64,000 bases of DNA from Lingula anatina (taxonomy: Eukaryota; Brachiopoda; Lingulata; Lingulida; Lingulidae), in NCBI RefSeq assembly GCF_001039355.2, contig NW_019775387.1:292822-356821 (forward strand), given 5' to 3'. Positions 37,101 to 49,417 of this stretch are shown in pieces. How positions within the stretch are numbered: position 1 is the first letter of the stretch; the number at the start of each line of letters is the position of its first letter. The position numbers were made by a program, and so were the translations under genes. The notes beneath the pieces were generated by a model. That model saw nothing but the letters and a program-made list of their open reading frames with translations, made no database searches and had not been told where the DNA came from.

Positions 37101-40100
37101 AATTAGTCGTCACAAACAATAAGTGTTAGTGTCCGATACCTAAAAGGACAGACATTGAGGGCTTAATTCCTCCATGAAAAAGAAGAATATATCTCCTTTG
37201 AGATTAATGAGAAACAATTTAAACTATGTAAATAGGTTTAGTGTCAAAAAGCTGTTAATGAAGCGATCACCTAAGAAACTCAGAAATACCTCATAAATAC
37301 ACATCTTTAAGATTTTTTTCTTACTCTTCCCTTCAGCAAAGTGGATGGTTAATCACATTTTATCGCGTAAAAGAAGAGCAGGAGCGTTCACTTCGTTATT
37401 CTTAATGGATTCAATGTTTCTTCGGGAAATAAGATTACATAGCTATCTTCAAAAACGTGAAAAAAATTCAATTCAACAGAAATTCCACGTACGGTCATTT
37501 ACCTATATGTGCTTAGATTTGCACCCGTGATACATATTCATTTGGGATAATCCCTTATGTATACATATAACCTCAAGTGATAGCAATATTCGATAAAAAA
37601 AAGCTCTGTGATACACCTACGCATAGGCCTATTGATATACAGAATATATGTGTATCTGTTTCCTCACGCAAAGTTTATGTTTGTTTTGAGTATGTTTGTT
37701 CCAGGAAACAAACTGGTAATTATCGGTTTAAAAACGGTATCTTTGAGAGGGCTTCTAGGCTTTTACGTGCAAATCTACGATCACAGGAATTCTCAGTAAC
37801 ACACAAAACACTGATTTCATTGTCCATAACATCTGTGCCAATGAAAAAAACATCGAAAAAGAGTGGCAGCATAATAATTTGCATATCAACAACAAAATGG
37901 ACCATTCATTTCAATAATTCGCTTGGACATTGAACTGAAAAAAAATTCCTTTTTTCGAATTTTTAGTGAAGTAGAAAATTCATCATTAAAATAAACATTT
38001 TTATCTTTCAAGAGACAGGGATGAAAATTAGATAAAATGTAATGCGTATTTGAAAGAACAAATCATTTCCTTAAACTTGGAACCAACAAGTTGGCAGTCA
38101 TTAAAAAAGAGCCCACGTTGGTGATTATGGACATATTCTTTTCTAATAAAGCTAATGAAATATCTCTTCATTTCTCAGTCCATACATTTCACTGCTAGAA
38201 CAAATAAGTTCACTTGTTTGCTATCATTACATTGCGAAAAAATAACAAATTTTCCGAGTATGCCATGTCTATCATTATGCAGGAAAGCCAAACAAATACT
38301 ATTTTAGACAACGCTAGACTGATTTTGAACAATCAGAAATGTGATTTAAAATTCAGGTCAGGTTGAGCAATGTCCGATAAGTCCAGCTCAAAGGGAAAAC
38401 ACTGTCGTTACTTACCAGCCTGGTGAGTTAGCTTAGCTTTAGGAAGCTTTTTTAATTCAGTTTCCTCCAAACTTCCAGACTGGAACGAAAACAAGATTAA
38501 AGTGAAAAAACACAGTAATTCAATTCGGGAACCTTTGAAATAATTTTGTTTGACGTTTACGCCTCTCATCTTCACATATGAAAAGGCTTACTTTGAATAC
38601 ATATAGATTTTCAGCTTTCCAAGAGCCAAATTGAGCAACAGCGGACTAATGCATTTTAAAAAATATTTATATATATATATACAATATGTGTCATCTTCAC
38701 ATATGAAAAGGCTTACTTTGAATACGTATAGATTTTCAGCTTTCCAAAAGCCAAATTGAGCAACAACGGACTAATGCATTTTACAAAATATTTATATATA
38801 TATATACAATATATGTCAAAGTTATAAAATTGTCGAGTGTGCCAAAAAAAGAAGAGAAGACTGAACACCGAATCCACTGAATTGATTGGCTTACCGGCAG
38901 AGGCGGGTTTCTGTTGTGTTGTTCAGAGACAAATTTGTCTGAAAAAGGAGACAAACACATATACAATGATACCCTATAATGCCATTAGTGATTGATGGAA
39001 GCATTTCGTGCCATGTAGAGACACATATTAATGTGGTGCCAGAAAAGCACATTTTGTGATTGTTCTACGTAAATTATGAAGCTAATGTTTCCCAGCCTCC
39101 ACTTTTACTGCTTATAAATCCCCTTCGTGAATAGGAAGAAAAATGGCCAGAAACCAACAGCAAAAGTCAAACATTGAGCAAATAGTTGATGAGAAACCCT
39201 TATGATTTCTTTTTTTGCTTGATGAGATATGCTTTTTTCTCTTTGTTGGTTTCTCTTGTTTTTAAAATGGCAAATCTCCCCTATTTGTTTGGTTTCCTGG
39301 AATACCAATTATTGAAATGGGTCGGTATCTTGTCCCACGAATGTCAGTTTGAATAAGATGTATTGGTGATTGTAACTTTATAAACCAACGGGAAGCTATG
39401 TAGTGGAGGACTAAGATCTGCCGTAAAGGTTTTCAAAATATTTATCAGTATTAACAATAATACAACAAGTGAATATTGGAAAGATCGAACATAAGAAACA
39501 CACTATATGGTAAAAACGGTATCAGGACAACCCCCCCCCCCCCCCCGGACAATGCCCCTACCCTTGGACGATACTCCCCCAAAGGAATACATATTTATAT
39601 ACAAAAATAAATTACAGAGTAAAAAGTTGAAATCTTTTCATCCATTATATGACTTTTTCTTTGTGTAATGATGCAACTCAAGGATAGAGGATGTTAATTT
39701 CAATAAACAAATTATTTTCATGGTGTACAAGTACAGAAATTTCAGAAATAAGAGTACAGAAGATTTTATGAAAAATCTAATCAAAGAAAATCTCCAGGTG
39801 AAGTGAGGTAAACAGATGACCTCACACATCCAGGTAACCCTTCGATGAATTAACTGTTACTTTTAATTGCTTCATTATTCCCCCTTGATTAAGTAAGCCT
39901 TGAATCAAGGTGGATCTCTCGGGAGTGGTGGGGTAAACAGATTTTCTCACTTATACGGGTATCCCTTTGATTATCTGTCTCTATTAATTGCTTGACTACT
40001 ATCCACCTACCCACTAAAAATATTCATAAAAAATGTTTACTTGTACATCTGTTTAACCCACCTTTACCGGGAGAATAGGTGGTTATACTTCGACTAATTT

Positions 40101-43100
40101 TGTAATGATACTTTCTCTACTTGTACTCAATGAGAAAGGAATTTGTTATAAAATAATTTGTTTGATGATGAAGTTGTATTTTCACACTAAAACATAAATA
40201 AAATGGATGAAATGTTTTGAACTTTATACTCCTTACTTTATATTTCTATATAAATATATATTCCTTTTGGGGGGGGTCCTCCGGGGAGGATTGTCCTGGG
40301 TGGGGGGAATTGTCCGGGGATATTGTCCGGGGGAAGTTGTCCTAGAATCGGTAAAAACGCATACATGGCAAAACGACTTCCGTATGTTCAAACAATCTGT
40401 TTATGTGTTAGAGTAAAGTAAGACTGACAAGCAAATGGCCAACGGCTGGGACAAAGAATTAAGGAATTAAACAAAACGTTAGTATTTCCTAAGTAAGAGA
40501 AGACTTTCGCGTGATCGGATCTGTTTTGTTGACGATCGTCTTGACGCCAACTGCGCAACGCTGGATTGGCAGTACATTTTCCATACAGCTCTCTTTTCGC
40601 ACAATTATTAACCCTCACGGTAAACGTTATTACTATTTGCGACGCCTGGTTTTGTTATTTGCACTACTTGAGATAACCCTAGTGTTTTAATAAAGCAGTA
40701 AGTGTTTCGACAAAGCCTTTGAAAAAAAGGCATCTCAGGGAAAAAGCATGGGGTTCATCCACATGTCAATCGGAAGCCTATTGGCAGGGAGCGACTTTAA
40801 AGATATTGTACATGTAGGCGAATTATGGGTTCAAAATACTCCATGGAAAAAACAAATACAAAATGTTAACTTCATCTCTCCTACTCATTCAAGCTATTTT
40901 TTTCTGGATGAGTACTTCTACACAAAAACAAGCATAGCATTCTCTGGTAATTGCGTGCCGCCGTGACTGTTTCTGTATCTAGATGTTTTACGTCTGTTCA
41001 CAGCTGATGTTTGACTAAATGTAAATATTCAATAAATTCAAAGAGGGTTAAATACGAAAGTCGCAATATTTTGGAACAAGCGACTTGATTAAGTCCTTTG
41101 GAAATGATTTATGTAAAATATTCGAATCTACATGTGGAAAGAAATAATTCAGTTGGACAATCATGTATGTGGTCTTTTGACTGTTTTCATATAAACACTT
41201 TCCTCTTCAAATTGTATTATCACTATTGTTGTTGTTGTAATTCTTGTCACTATCTTTTCTTAATATTTAAGAAAAATATTTACGTTCAAAGTTTTTGCCT
41301 TTCCCAGGCTCATTGGCCTTATCTCAGAGACAGCTTGTGGTTCGTAGAAAGCCCTGCCTATATTGATCGCAACGGCAATTTTGCGACAAACAGAGACAAC
41401 ACAGAGGGTTGATTTATCAGCATAAACAATTTGATGAATGTTTATATCAGTAGTAGGCTAACTATGTGACCAGATGATTGTCAATCTGTCAGAGATAATA
41501 TACCTAATGTTCTGATTGAAAGCGTTCCTGGGTATCCCATTACCGGCGCATAACGACTTCATCACTTCTCACACATGAAGGTTAACATGGACACTTGGAA
41601 AAATAGGAAATCTACGTAGCAAGCTTAGATTAATGTCTTGCTCTGCTATCTTGGCGAAAAACCAAACAACACCAAGGATATATCTTTTTTCCTGGTTAGT
41701 GAAGCAGTTAAAATCATGTATTAGTCAGGTGTACCATTATTGTAGGCTATATATGGTAGTTATCTGTAACTCTGTTTGGCACATTTGTAAGCCTCTACAT
41801 GTATGGCTTAGCTGCTTATCATTCTGTTTAAGGAGGCTCTCTCATATTAGCTTGAGTACTCTTTTACGACAGCGACTCATGATTAAAATATATAAAAAAA
41901 CATAAAATAATCATGCAATAAAACATGTAATTCATCATTTAATGAAAGCTTTGTTGTTATTTTGATCGAAGCGTTACGAATTTGTCAACAAAACGTTGCG
42001 CTTAGCAAAGTACGCTGGGTGACGCTTGGACTTTTACAATGTAACGTACCCTCTTACGGCTGGCAAACAAGCTGGATTACAGCCCCCCCCCCCCCACACA
42101 CACACACACACACACACACCTTTTTTTCATATACTTAACTCATACGGAGAGTACATTTTGTCTTGCATTTTTTATCAAAATTGCTAGGGTGGAAGTCGTG
42201 TATCTGAAATATGAAAGAACCTCCTATATATTACTATTTAGGTAAACGCAATACGCAGGACATAATCTAAGCACTGGGAAAATATGGCAGTATTAAGTCC
42301 AAGAGAGACAATTTTATTATTGGGCTGTCTGGCCATTGAGGAAACCTACGTCCCCATCCTAAAAAAAAAGTAGGGGTTGCGCAGCTCGCTCTCAATTTAA
42401 GCTGACTTTCGAACAGGAATCTTCAACTAAGTTCCCATACATAGAACGATCTCACAAGATCGATCCATCTTCAAGGGGTTTCTTGCTAAATTGGTTTCAA
42501 CTTAAGCGGCTTAGATGTCTGGCACGCCTACTGAAGCTGCTAAACCATAATTTATTACAGCCTAGTAGCTTCAGTATTTTTATATAGCTTTCATATTTCA
42601 GTAGGCGTGACAGACATCTAAGCCATTTAAGTTGATTGCTATTTAGCGAGAATCCCGTTGGAGATAGATCGATCCACAGTTAGTACAATAGGTTCTGGGA
42701 ATGGTCCCTTCTTTTTTACTTAAAAAATTACTGCCATTTGTGGCCCCTTTCCCTCCATCTTTGCTATAACTTTAATTATATCATAAACTTGTAAATGATT
42801 TACCATACATGATTATCATTCACAGATTTATATTTATCCGTCAGTATTCTTTAATTTATACTTTGTGTATTAATCAAAGTACAAATGTCAATAAAGTCAC
42901 ATTTTCAACTAACAACTATTTAATTTTGTTGTAATTTAAAAACCCAAAATTTTCTTAGAAAATCCACTTTGGCGGGCAAATCCCGTGTAGAGTACCATCA
43001 ATATGAATCGAATGTAACTAAATTTTGTATAACATGGTATATGGTTTGGTTTTCCTTTAACACCGTCCACTGCAACCAATATTCCTCCATAAACAGTTAA

Positions 43101-44635
43101 TACACATTGCATGCCATGTGAGCATGGGCACGCCATAAATGTAGAAATTCACCCATTTCAAAAGGAAATTGCCATGGCTTCATGCTGATGACGATATTTT
43201 GCACCTCATCATTTTCATTCGCATCTTACAGTACGGTTAGGAATTCTCCCACGTGCTGTCGCCTGAGGTAACAAATGGCTCGATCTGGGATTTTATCATC
43301 AAAGGTAACTATCCAGCATTTTCCTGCCAAATCGAATATTCCCCCTTTACTTACGAATTATTGCTGAACTATGCCCTGCACTTGAATTCGGTGTTTTATA
43401 TAATTTCAAATAACATAATTTAATTCTAAATGACTAACCATGTTCCTGTACATAATGCTTTTAATTCCTTGCACACGCATGCACACGCACGCACACGCAT
43501 CTTATACCTTGCCCGACTCATCACTGTGGACTTTATACTCGCAGAATCCATATCACACGGTTTAATTGCTTCGTGGCCGTTTTAAGGACGTTCGAGTTCG
43601 CTTCGAGTTCGTTCAGATATCCCATTAAAATCACATTAAGAAGGAAACACAAGGGAAAATGCATCAAAACATAGGGAACAAAAATATGTTGATCAAATAT
43701 ATTACTACACGCCACAAAATCTTTAAATTTAAGATACGTATACACATAACCAGCAAATATCAATTTAATGCAATCTCATTTACTGTTAAATTATCCAAAC
43801 TATAATACAACTTACTACAGTACAATTTGCTGATTTTTTTCTTCATTCAAAATTTATTGGATATTCAGCTTTTTTCTTTTATGTAAGTTGTCATGGCAAA
43901 CGTAGCTTCAGTCTAATAAGGAAGACTTGTGCATGTCATTCTGACAAAATCACCCGTAAGCTGCACAGTGTAATTGCTATTTACTGATGTCATCCCTACC
44001 GGGAACTTTATCTGATCTCGAACTTGCTGCACCTGCCTCTTCTTTAATTACCTAACATAAGCGGATGGATTGGAATACAGCATTCAAAAGAACCATTTAT
44101 ATGACTGACAAAACATGGATCTCTTTATCTTAAAGGGGCCATAAAAAGCAATCTAGAATGTAAGTCAACCGTCTTAACTTAGTGATTTAATTAGATAATT
44201 AAATCACCCAGTAAAGGAGCTTGGTTAACAAAGTCAATCAAATGGTAACAACATGAAATGTCAAAATAGAAATCAATAGTGTGCTGGGCGAGAGATTGGT
44301 TTATGACGCAGAACAACAGATATAACAGTTATTAGTTATTGAGTTACAAGTGTTACGACGTAAAGTGTCCTTTTTTTAATTTCGGGGGCGGACGGCAGCC
44401 GTCTTCTAGGTCTTCCGGAAGACGGTCCCAATTTTTCAAGTTTACACTGATTGGCACCTAATTCTTTCTGTCGGAAGATGGTCACAAGTGGAGATGGATC
44501 AACAAAGATCATTTGGAAGACTGTCATAAAATATCTCTGGATCGCTCTTGAGGTTTCAGGGATGGTTACAAACCTGTTCTATATCATTTTAACCTTTGTT
44601 ATTATTATCTTTTTTCTTTTATTATCAACATTGCG

Positions 44636-44666
<31 letters not shown>

Positions 44667-47297
44667 GTTATCGTATAGTAGTAGTGCAGTTAGTTTATGG
44701 TATTTCCTCATTTAGACGTAAATAAGTTAACGGAAGGCGATCGTGAAATTTACGTCTAGACTAAAGCATGTCTTTGCTTTAAAATAAAACCCAGGTGTCA
44801 CGTTAAGTGTTCATGCAACAAAGAAAAGATGTACAGATGTACAAAGAAGTGCAGTTTCAGTAGGCGTGACATGCCCTACACTTGTTTTACAATATCGTGA
44901 TGCATCTATGGAAAAAACATGTAAAATGCCACCTACTGTAAGTTGAGGAACAGACTTGTCTTTCGGGCATGCTAATGTAAAATTGGAGGCTCATACTCAA
45001 TCTCCACACGAAAAACTATAAACGACACCGTTATAGTAGTACACTCTAAAAACACACTCACACAAATGTAATGAAGACTATAAATCCAAGAGAGAACCAT
45101 CCTTGACATATGGACGATAAGTTCTATTCTCTTCCAGATATCTAAAAGCAATACTTTGCCCGTGGCAAAAATTGCTTTTATAAAATTAATTTCCATTTTA
45201 CTCGGAATAGGTATAATGTATCCAAGAACACCTGCTTGTTTCACAAATGCAGGCCTGTACCATGAGTTAAAGCATCATTTCCTTGCATCACTGTTGAAAA
45301 ACATTCTGGAATCGATGCCTTCTTTGCATAAGAGACGCGTTAGCCTACCAGCTGAGATACGATAAAAAGAACACAGGAAGAGAAGTCAGCCTGGGAATGT
45401 GGGATTGCTCTTTCAAACATGCTGTAATGTAATAATGATCACTGATGGATTTGTTTAAAAAATGTATCGTTGACATGTCTTCAATATTTTAGCAGCTATC
45501 TTAGTTTTTTTTTTCACTAAAATTCATTTGCGTTATGAGGATTATTTCAGTTCCTCTGACGTTCCTTTGAAAACGTATTCGGTTGCTTAAAAATTAGTGA
45601 AGATCATGCTATCGATGAAAATACCGAATAGATAGTTTTTAGAGAATCTATCGTGCAGAGACACGTGCCGGGTGATACAGTGACTTGTATTCCTTAGAAA
45701 TGCGCGGCTCTGTGACGCTTGTGTTCACTTAAATGGCAGCATAACGTTGAAAGTTAGCATACCCCTCATTCGTCGTGCGTGAAATGCTTAACGAATACGC
45801 TGGAGAATTCTTTTCTATAGAGATGGGGTATAAATAATTGTTCATAAAATCAGATTTATAAACCTGCAAGAAATGTGATTAAATCTTCTTTTTCCACTTA
45901 CATATCACCTGCTTCGATTTGCCCATCATTATATAAATCATCTAATCATAATTGGATATACACAACATATTGTCTGAGCTAATTGTATCAACTTCAGTGC
46001 AGTCCCACGCAGGCTACGATCAAGATATCTTAGTGCCAACAAATTTGATTTGTACATGGCCTATTTCCAATGCAAAATGCGTTTTCAGAAATAAAAAAAG
46101 ATCAGAAGGTCAGATATCATTTCATCGAAGAGACATGTCAGCCTGTTCTGAGGGGAGAGTAAGAAGAAAAAGAAAAAAAATTGTCAAGTGTTTATTTGTT
46201 GAATATTTTGTAGAATTTTTTTTTCTTTTTTTTTTTTTTGTGGTAGAGATTGCTTGATCAAACAAGTTATTCACAAGGGTATGAGTTTTAAATTTTATAT
46301 TATTAAAATTCTCTCACTTGAAAAAATTGTCCTTGCTGGTGGTGTCCAAAATATCACAGAACAAATGCCTAGTAAATATTTGACAAAACTTATGACTGAG
46401 CGTGTGTGGTCGATCAAGGCAGGGCGTTGAAACTCTATTTTAAATCCGAATGCCCATGCCCCCTGCTAGAAATAAACCTCCTTCCCTTGGGCATCATATA
46501 GCATAGCCCCAAAATCTTTAAATCGCTGTGTTATATGTATTATCTTATTGTTTTTCGTCTAGAAATTTTCTTGAAAATTAAATTGGGTTCTCTACATACA
46601 TGCATGTGGTTCGCCCACGATGAGATCGACGCACCACATCGAAATTCATGTTATTAGCAATAAGGAAAACCAACAAAGCCATTACTCAACTTATGTTCCA
46701 TAATTATATTAACTACTGCGACCGAATGGTTTCTCATCAGCACGGAATGGTTATAACAGCACGTTGGGTTACATATACTCGAAATAAGGACGTCAGAAAA
46801 AAAAACCTTTCAGATTGGAGTCCGTATTCGACACCAATACGTATGAACAACGCGATCTGTATTAATGTGAATCAAAGCAAATATGGGTAATGTGAACCAA
46901 ATCGAATATCCAAACATGAGTCACTGTCTAGAGCAGTTAGACAAAAACATCATGAAAATGAAAAAAAAAATGAAAAACTAAAAGTATAAGCAAAGACAAC
47001 GTGCTCAAAAATTACATTTGCATTTATAAAATTTACGTTATGTTTCTATGGAATTTCGAAGGTTGAACGATAAATGAATTGCCTCGACTGGAAAAAATAT
47101 CTACTTCGCATTATCATATGATCTCAAAGCACTGAAATACGCAAGGATTATATTTTCATTTTTTAAATCAAGTCAGTGGTGTTCGGGTTCTACCTACCTT
47201 TATGTTTATTCTCCTTTTCGTTCACGGGTGCACAATACACGAGAGAGAACGCAACGGCAAATGTTCCAAGAGCTTCCAAAAACGTAGCCACCTGCAT
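32186..47297 (-). CDS. Secreted protein, putative secretogranin III-like (paralogue 2)
   Basis: Nine minus-strand exons, all in frame: 47297-47198, 38938-38895, 38479-38416, 36924-36857, 36320-36204, 33533-33429, 33305-32981, 32751-32647, 32382-32186; 1125 nt, 374 aa plus TAA. The N-terminus MQVATFLEALGTFAVAFSLV is a signal peptide, cleaved probably after YCA (residues 21-23). A Lys-rich stretch (KKVKSKGKSKD) and basic pairs could be prohormone-convertase sites. Blocks shared with paralogue 1: FSPRAVAEFLLGTQDFEGFF, SPKEVELYKERVAWEYVKAL, ALEDQIINALLYDWLTG and LSFDDFLQYLQAETQSARQ. The SPKEV exon (105 nt) and the DDF exon (105 nt) have the same lengths as in paralogue 1, with the same phases; neighbouring exons differ by multiples of three. 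The C-terminus (about 310-374) is acidic then Lys/Gln-rich and not conserved. The family label rests on resemblance to SCG3 and is uncertain. Intron 1 is 8.3 kb. Confidence 0.7.
34159..34195. repeat. Poly-T tract, 37 bases
   Basis: Uninterrupted T run. It could be the complement of a retroposed poly-A tail or simple slippage; no target-site duplication was identified. A similar 29-base run lies at 44638-44666. Confidence 0.9.
35494..35626. mobile_element. Hairpin element with about 30-bp arms
   Basis: GACTAATCCGCTGAT-GGTCTCCCCGCCTCC at the left pairs with GGAGGCGGGGAGACGATCAGCGGATTAGTC at the right, near perfect. The loop is GC-richer than its surroundings. It is a single copy in this window and has no ORF. 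Confidence 0.75.
38566..38816. repeat. Tandem duplication, unit 125 bp (intron 2 of paralogue 2)
   Basis: Two adjacent copies of TCATCTTCACATATGAAAAGGCTTACTTTGAATAC..., at 38566 and 38691, differ at only a few positions (for example CATATAG/CGTATAG and AGAGCC/AAAGCC). Each ends in a TATATATATATACAATAT tract. High identity indicates a recent event or an assembly effect. Confidence 0.88.
39509..40359. mobile_element. Putative 0.85-kb element with GGACAAT iterons at both ends
   Basis: The left end AGGACAAC then GGACAAT and GGACGATAC units plus a C-tract are inverted relative to the right end, where GTCCTCC, ATTGTCCTGGG, ATTGTCCGGGG, ATTGTCCGGGGG and GTTGTCCT follow a G-tract. The 10-mer GGTAAAAACG flanks both sides (39509-39518 and 40350-40359), a possible target-site duplication. 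The interior has a diverged internal repeat (about 39793-39885 and 39920-40010, both with GAGG/GGGGTAAACAGAT and TTAATTGCTT) and no transposase. Confidence 0.5.
41831..42225. mobile_element. MITE family E, copy 1 (intron 1 of paralogue 2)
   Basis: The left end AGGAGGCTCTCTCATATT is inverted at the right as AATATGAAAGAACCTCCT. The interior shares CATTTAATGAAAGCTTT, GTCAACAAAAC, AAACAAGCTGGATTAC and TTTTGTCTT-CA-TTTTT with the copy at 61871. A C/CA simple repeat (42081-42118) has expanded inside it. Confidence 0.78.
42424..42707. mobile_element. MITE family A, copy 3 (intron 1 of the 32-47 kb gene)
   Basis: About 284 bp with ends AAGTTCCCATACATAGAACGATC and GGTTCTGGGAATGGTCC. Inner arms GCTTAGATGTCTGGCACGCCTACTGAAG and CAGTAGGCGTGACAGACATCTAAGCC are inverted. 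The extra length comes from a small insertion in the loop around 42565-42600. Confidence 0.75.
44364..44480. repeat. Small stem-loop region
   Basis: CCGTCTTC, an 11-base loop and GAAGACGG form a perfect 8-bp stem, preceded by GGACGGCAGCCGTC. Its role is unknown; it may be the remnant of a hairpin element. Confidence 0.35.
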
Positions 47298-48209
47298 TTT
47301 GCACGAACAATAACGCGGGAACAGTATAGTATTATTTGTTATTTGCACTTCACAGCGCTTTCAGGAAAAGAGAAATATGACAGTCTCTACCTTAGAGCTT
47401 TGTTATGTTTTCTACCCTTTGTGTTTGGCACACCGAATAGACCACTTCGATCTGAAAACTAAGTTGCTCTGTGTTCGCTCTCCAAATGATAGCGAATATT
47501 CAAAACTTCTGCATTCGGTTCTCAACTGGTGTGCGACTCCAACAAGCTGTTTCCAATAAATGACCGTGAATCCAGGGAAATGCAGATAGAGACTTCAATA
47601 ATGGTAATGGGGTTCCAAAGCTATTAATTATCTTCTCGACGTTTACGCAGGTCTCCAATCAGCGTATAGGATCCCTGATCAGACGATCAATAAAAGGCTC
47701 TCCTTGCAGATATCGCGCTTTCGCACAGCCAAGTAGTCAAAGTGACCCTTGGTGAGATTAAAGAACACTTAGGAGGAGGATATTGCTAAAACATCGTCAT
47801 TACGTGTATAATGATATATTAAGACAAGTATCGCCATGCACAAGCGGGCTATACTGGCATGTTGCTCTGTTACAAAAGGGTCGATAAATCCGGTAATGTC
47901 AAAAAGCATAGACAGAAAGCATGACTACCAATTACAGAAAGGGGGTGGTGGTGATTTTGCATATTAACATTTTATGTCGATTTAAGTGTGGGCTTTTGTA
48001 TTTTCAAAATTACCAGAAATATACTTATTTGAAACGGATCGCAGGCAACAACAGGTTATAATTTAACATGAGTACATAAAGGTCATAAAGATGGTGCCAT
48101 AATTTAAAACGAGAAAAAAAATAATATCGGCTTTAATATCACCTGTCAATCAAATATTTTCCTTTCAAAGGTGCCCTCCTTCATAACAGGCTCTCGTTTT
48201 TTTCTCCAG
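47298..48209. other. Divergent spacer upstream of paralogue 2
   Basis: Should contain the promoter of paralogue 2 (minus) and, if real, upstream sequence of the plus-strand orphan exons. No clear TATA box or other site is visible that I would defend. Confidence 0.4.
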
Positions 48210-48366
48210 GAGGCATTTATGTCTGGGCATGTATGAATTACTGTACTGGGAAAAAGTTCTAAGTTCGTTCGTGGGTATGATGATAATCGAGTATGTTCGT
48301 GAGACCTCTCAGCTCATTTTTCCCCCGGAGATTGTTCCGGAAGCTTGGAAACTCGATTACACAGAA
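48210..48366 (+). CDS. Orphan exon 1 of an unidentified plus-strand gene
   Basis: A strong acceptor (tttttttctccag) ends at 48209 and a consensus donor (GAA|gtaagt) follows 48366. In phase 2-0 the exon is fully open and encodes 52 residues: RHLCLGMYELLYWEK..., EYVRETSQLIFPPEIVPEAW, KLDYTE. It joins in frame to the segment at 48531. I do not recognise the protein, and no upstream exon was found in the 0.9 kb to the paralogue 2 start. It could be part of a gene nested in or overlapping its neighbours, a gene fragment, or a chance ORF. Confidence 0.35.
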
Positions 48367-48530
48367 GTAAGTGATGACTGCTTAAGTTCTGTCAGAAGTA
48401 AATTGAAAGATATCGCCAACTGAAATTGAAGCCAAAGAAATTACGGAGCCTGTCATGAAGGAAAACCAAGAGACATTAGATCTGTAATAAGTAAATGGTC
48501 AAACTGTATATGACAATCGCAATTTTTCAG

Positions 48531-48605
48531 GTTCCAATGGGTTTCATACCCGAATCAACGAGTATGTGTGGTTTTGATGAAAAAATTAACACACACGTGC
48601 ATCAG
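48531..48605 (+). CDS. Orphan exon 2 of an unidentified plus-strand gene
   Basis: An acceptor (caatttttcag) precedes 48531 and a donor (CAG|gtaata) follows 48605; 75 nt, 25 codons, phase 0-0: VPMGFIPESTSMCGFDEKIN then THVHQ. It follows the exon at 48210 across a 164-bp intron and keeps frame, which supports the pair. A possible continuation is 50986-51021 (EENDFLDFEKEK, donor gtaaca), but its acceptor is poor. The product is not recognised. Confidence 0.35.
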
Positions 48606-48996
48606 GTAATATTCTACCAAATTATTGTAAAAAAGAACATCAATGAATAAGTCCGAATTTGTTTTCTAAGAAAGGTTCTCGTGTCAGTGATGTTGTTGTT
48701 TTGATGACTTACCGAGCCTACGCGCAATATCCAAATAAATCAATAAGAGAAAGCGTGTTTGAACAACAACAACGACAGGAAGACTGTGTTATGCAACCCG
48801 AACCACATAGTCATGCTTTCTGGTGTATTTACTGAACGTCGATTATCTTATCTGCATATAAGCTATTGTGTTAGCTGTGTGAGAACAACGTGGGAATTAT
48901 AGATTTACCAATAAAACAGTATCAATAGTGGACTGAACTCGAAAGACTCACATATGGACCATAGTGATAGATATAAATAAGAATGTGAAGATACTC

Positions 48997-48997
48997 A

Positions 48998-49032
<35 letters not shown>
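48997..49032. repeat. (AAT)n microsatellite
   Basis: Twelve AAT units, just upstream of the LINE relic's 3' side. Confidence 0.9.
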
Positions 49033-49033
<1 letters not shown>

Positions 49034-49417
49034 TCTAATTATTTATTTATTTTAAGTCTAAAATCCATAAAATATTCAGTAGACCCTACATCTTAAACAA
49101 TTTATGAAAGCTTTTTGTAAAATGATTATGAGATATGCATGTTTATGAAATTAGAGTTTGACTACAATAACAGTAATTAGAATTAAAAAATCCAAGATTT
49201 CGCCATAAGATGCAATTTCTAATATATACAATGTCATTAATAAACATCTTAAATATGTGTGTTTTTTCGCTCCTTAAATGATATCTGCCAGTGAATCATT
49301 TGTCTTAGGTGAATAGGCAGGTTATTCTACTCCACCGCTGCAGCTATGCAAAATGCTGGATCACCATGTTTAACCTAGCTTTGGGAGTTTTCAGTTAAAG
49401 TTTGTCACCAGCTGACC

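Noticed and set aside
37023-37119. Possible extra exon of paralogue 2
   Set aside because: It has splice-like borders, but direct joining of 38416 to 36924 keeps the frame (GCT G|AT CCA) and no counterpart exists in the paralogue.
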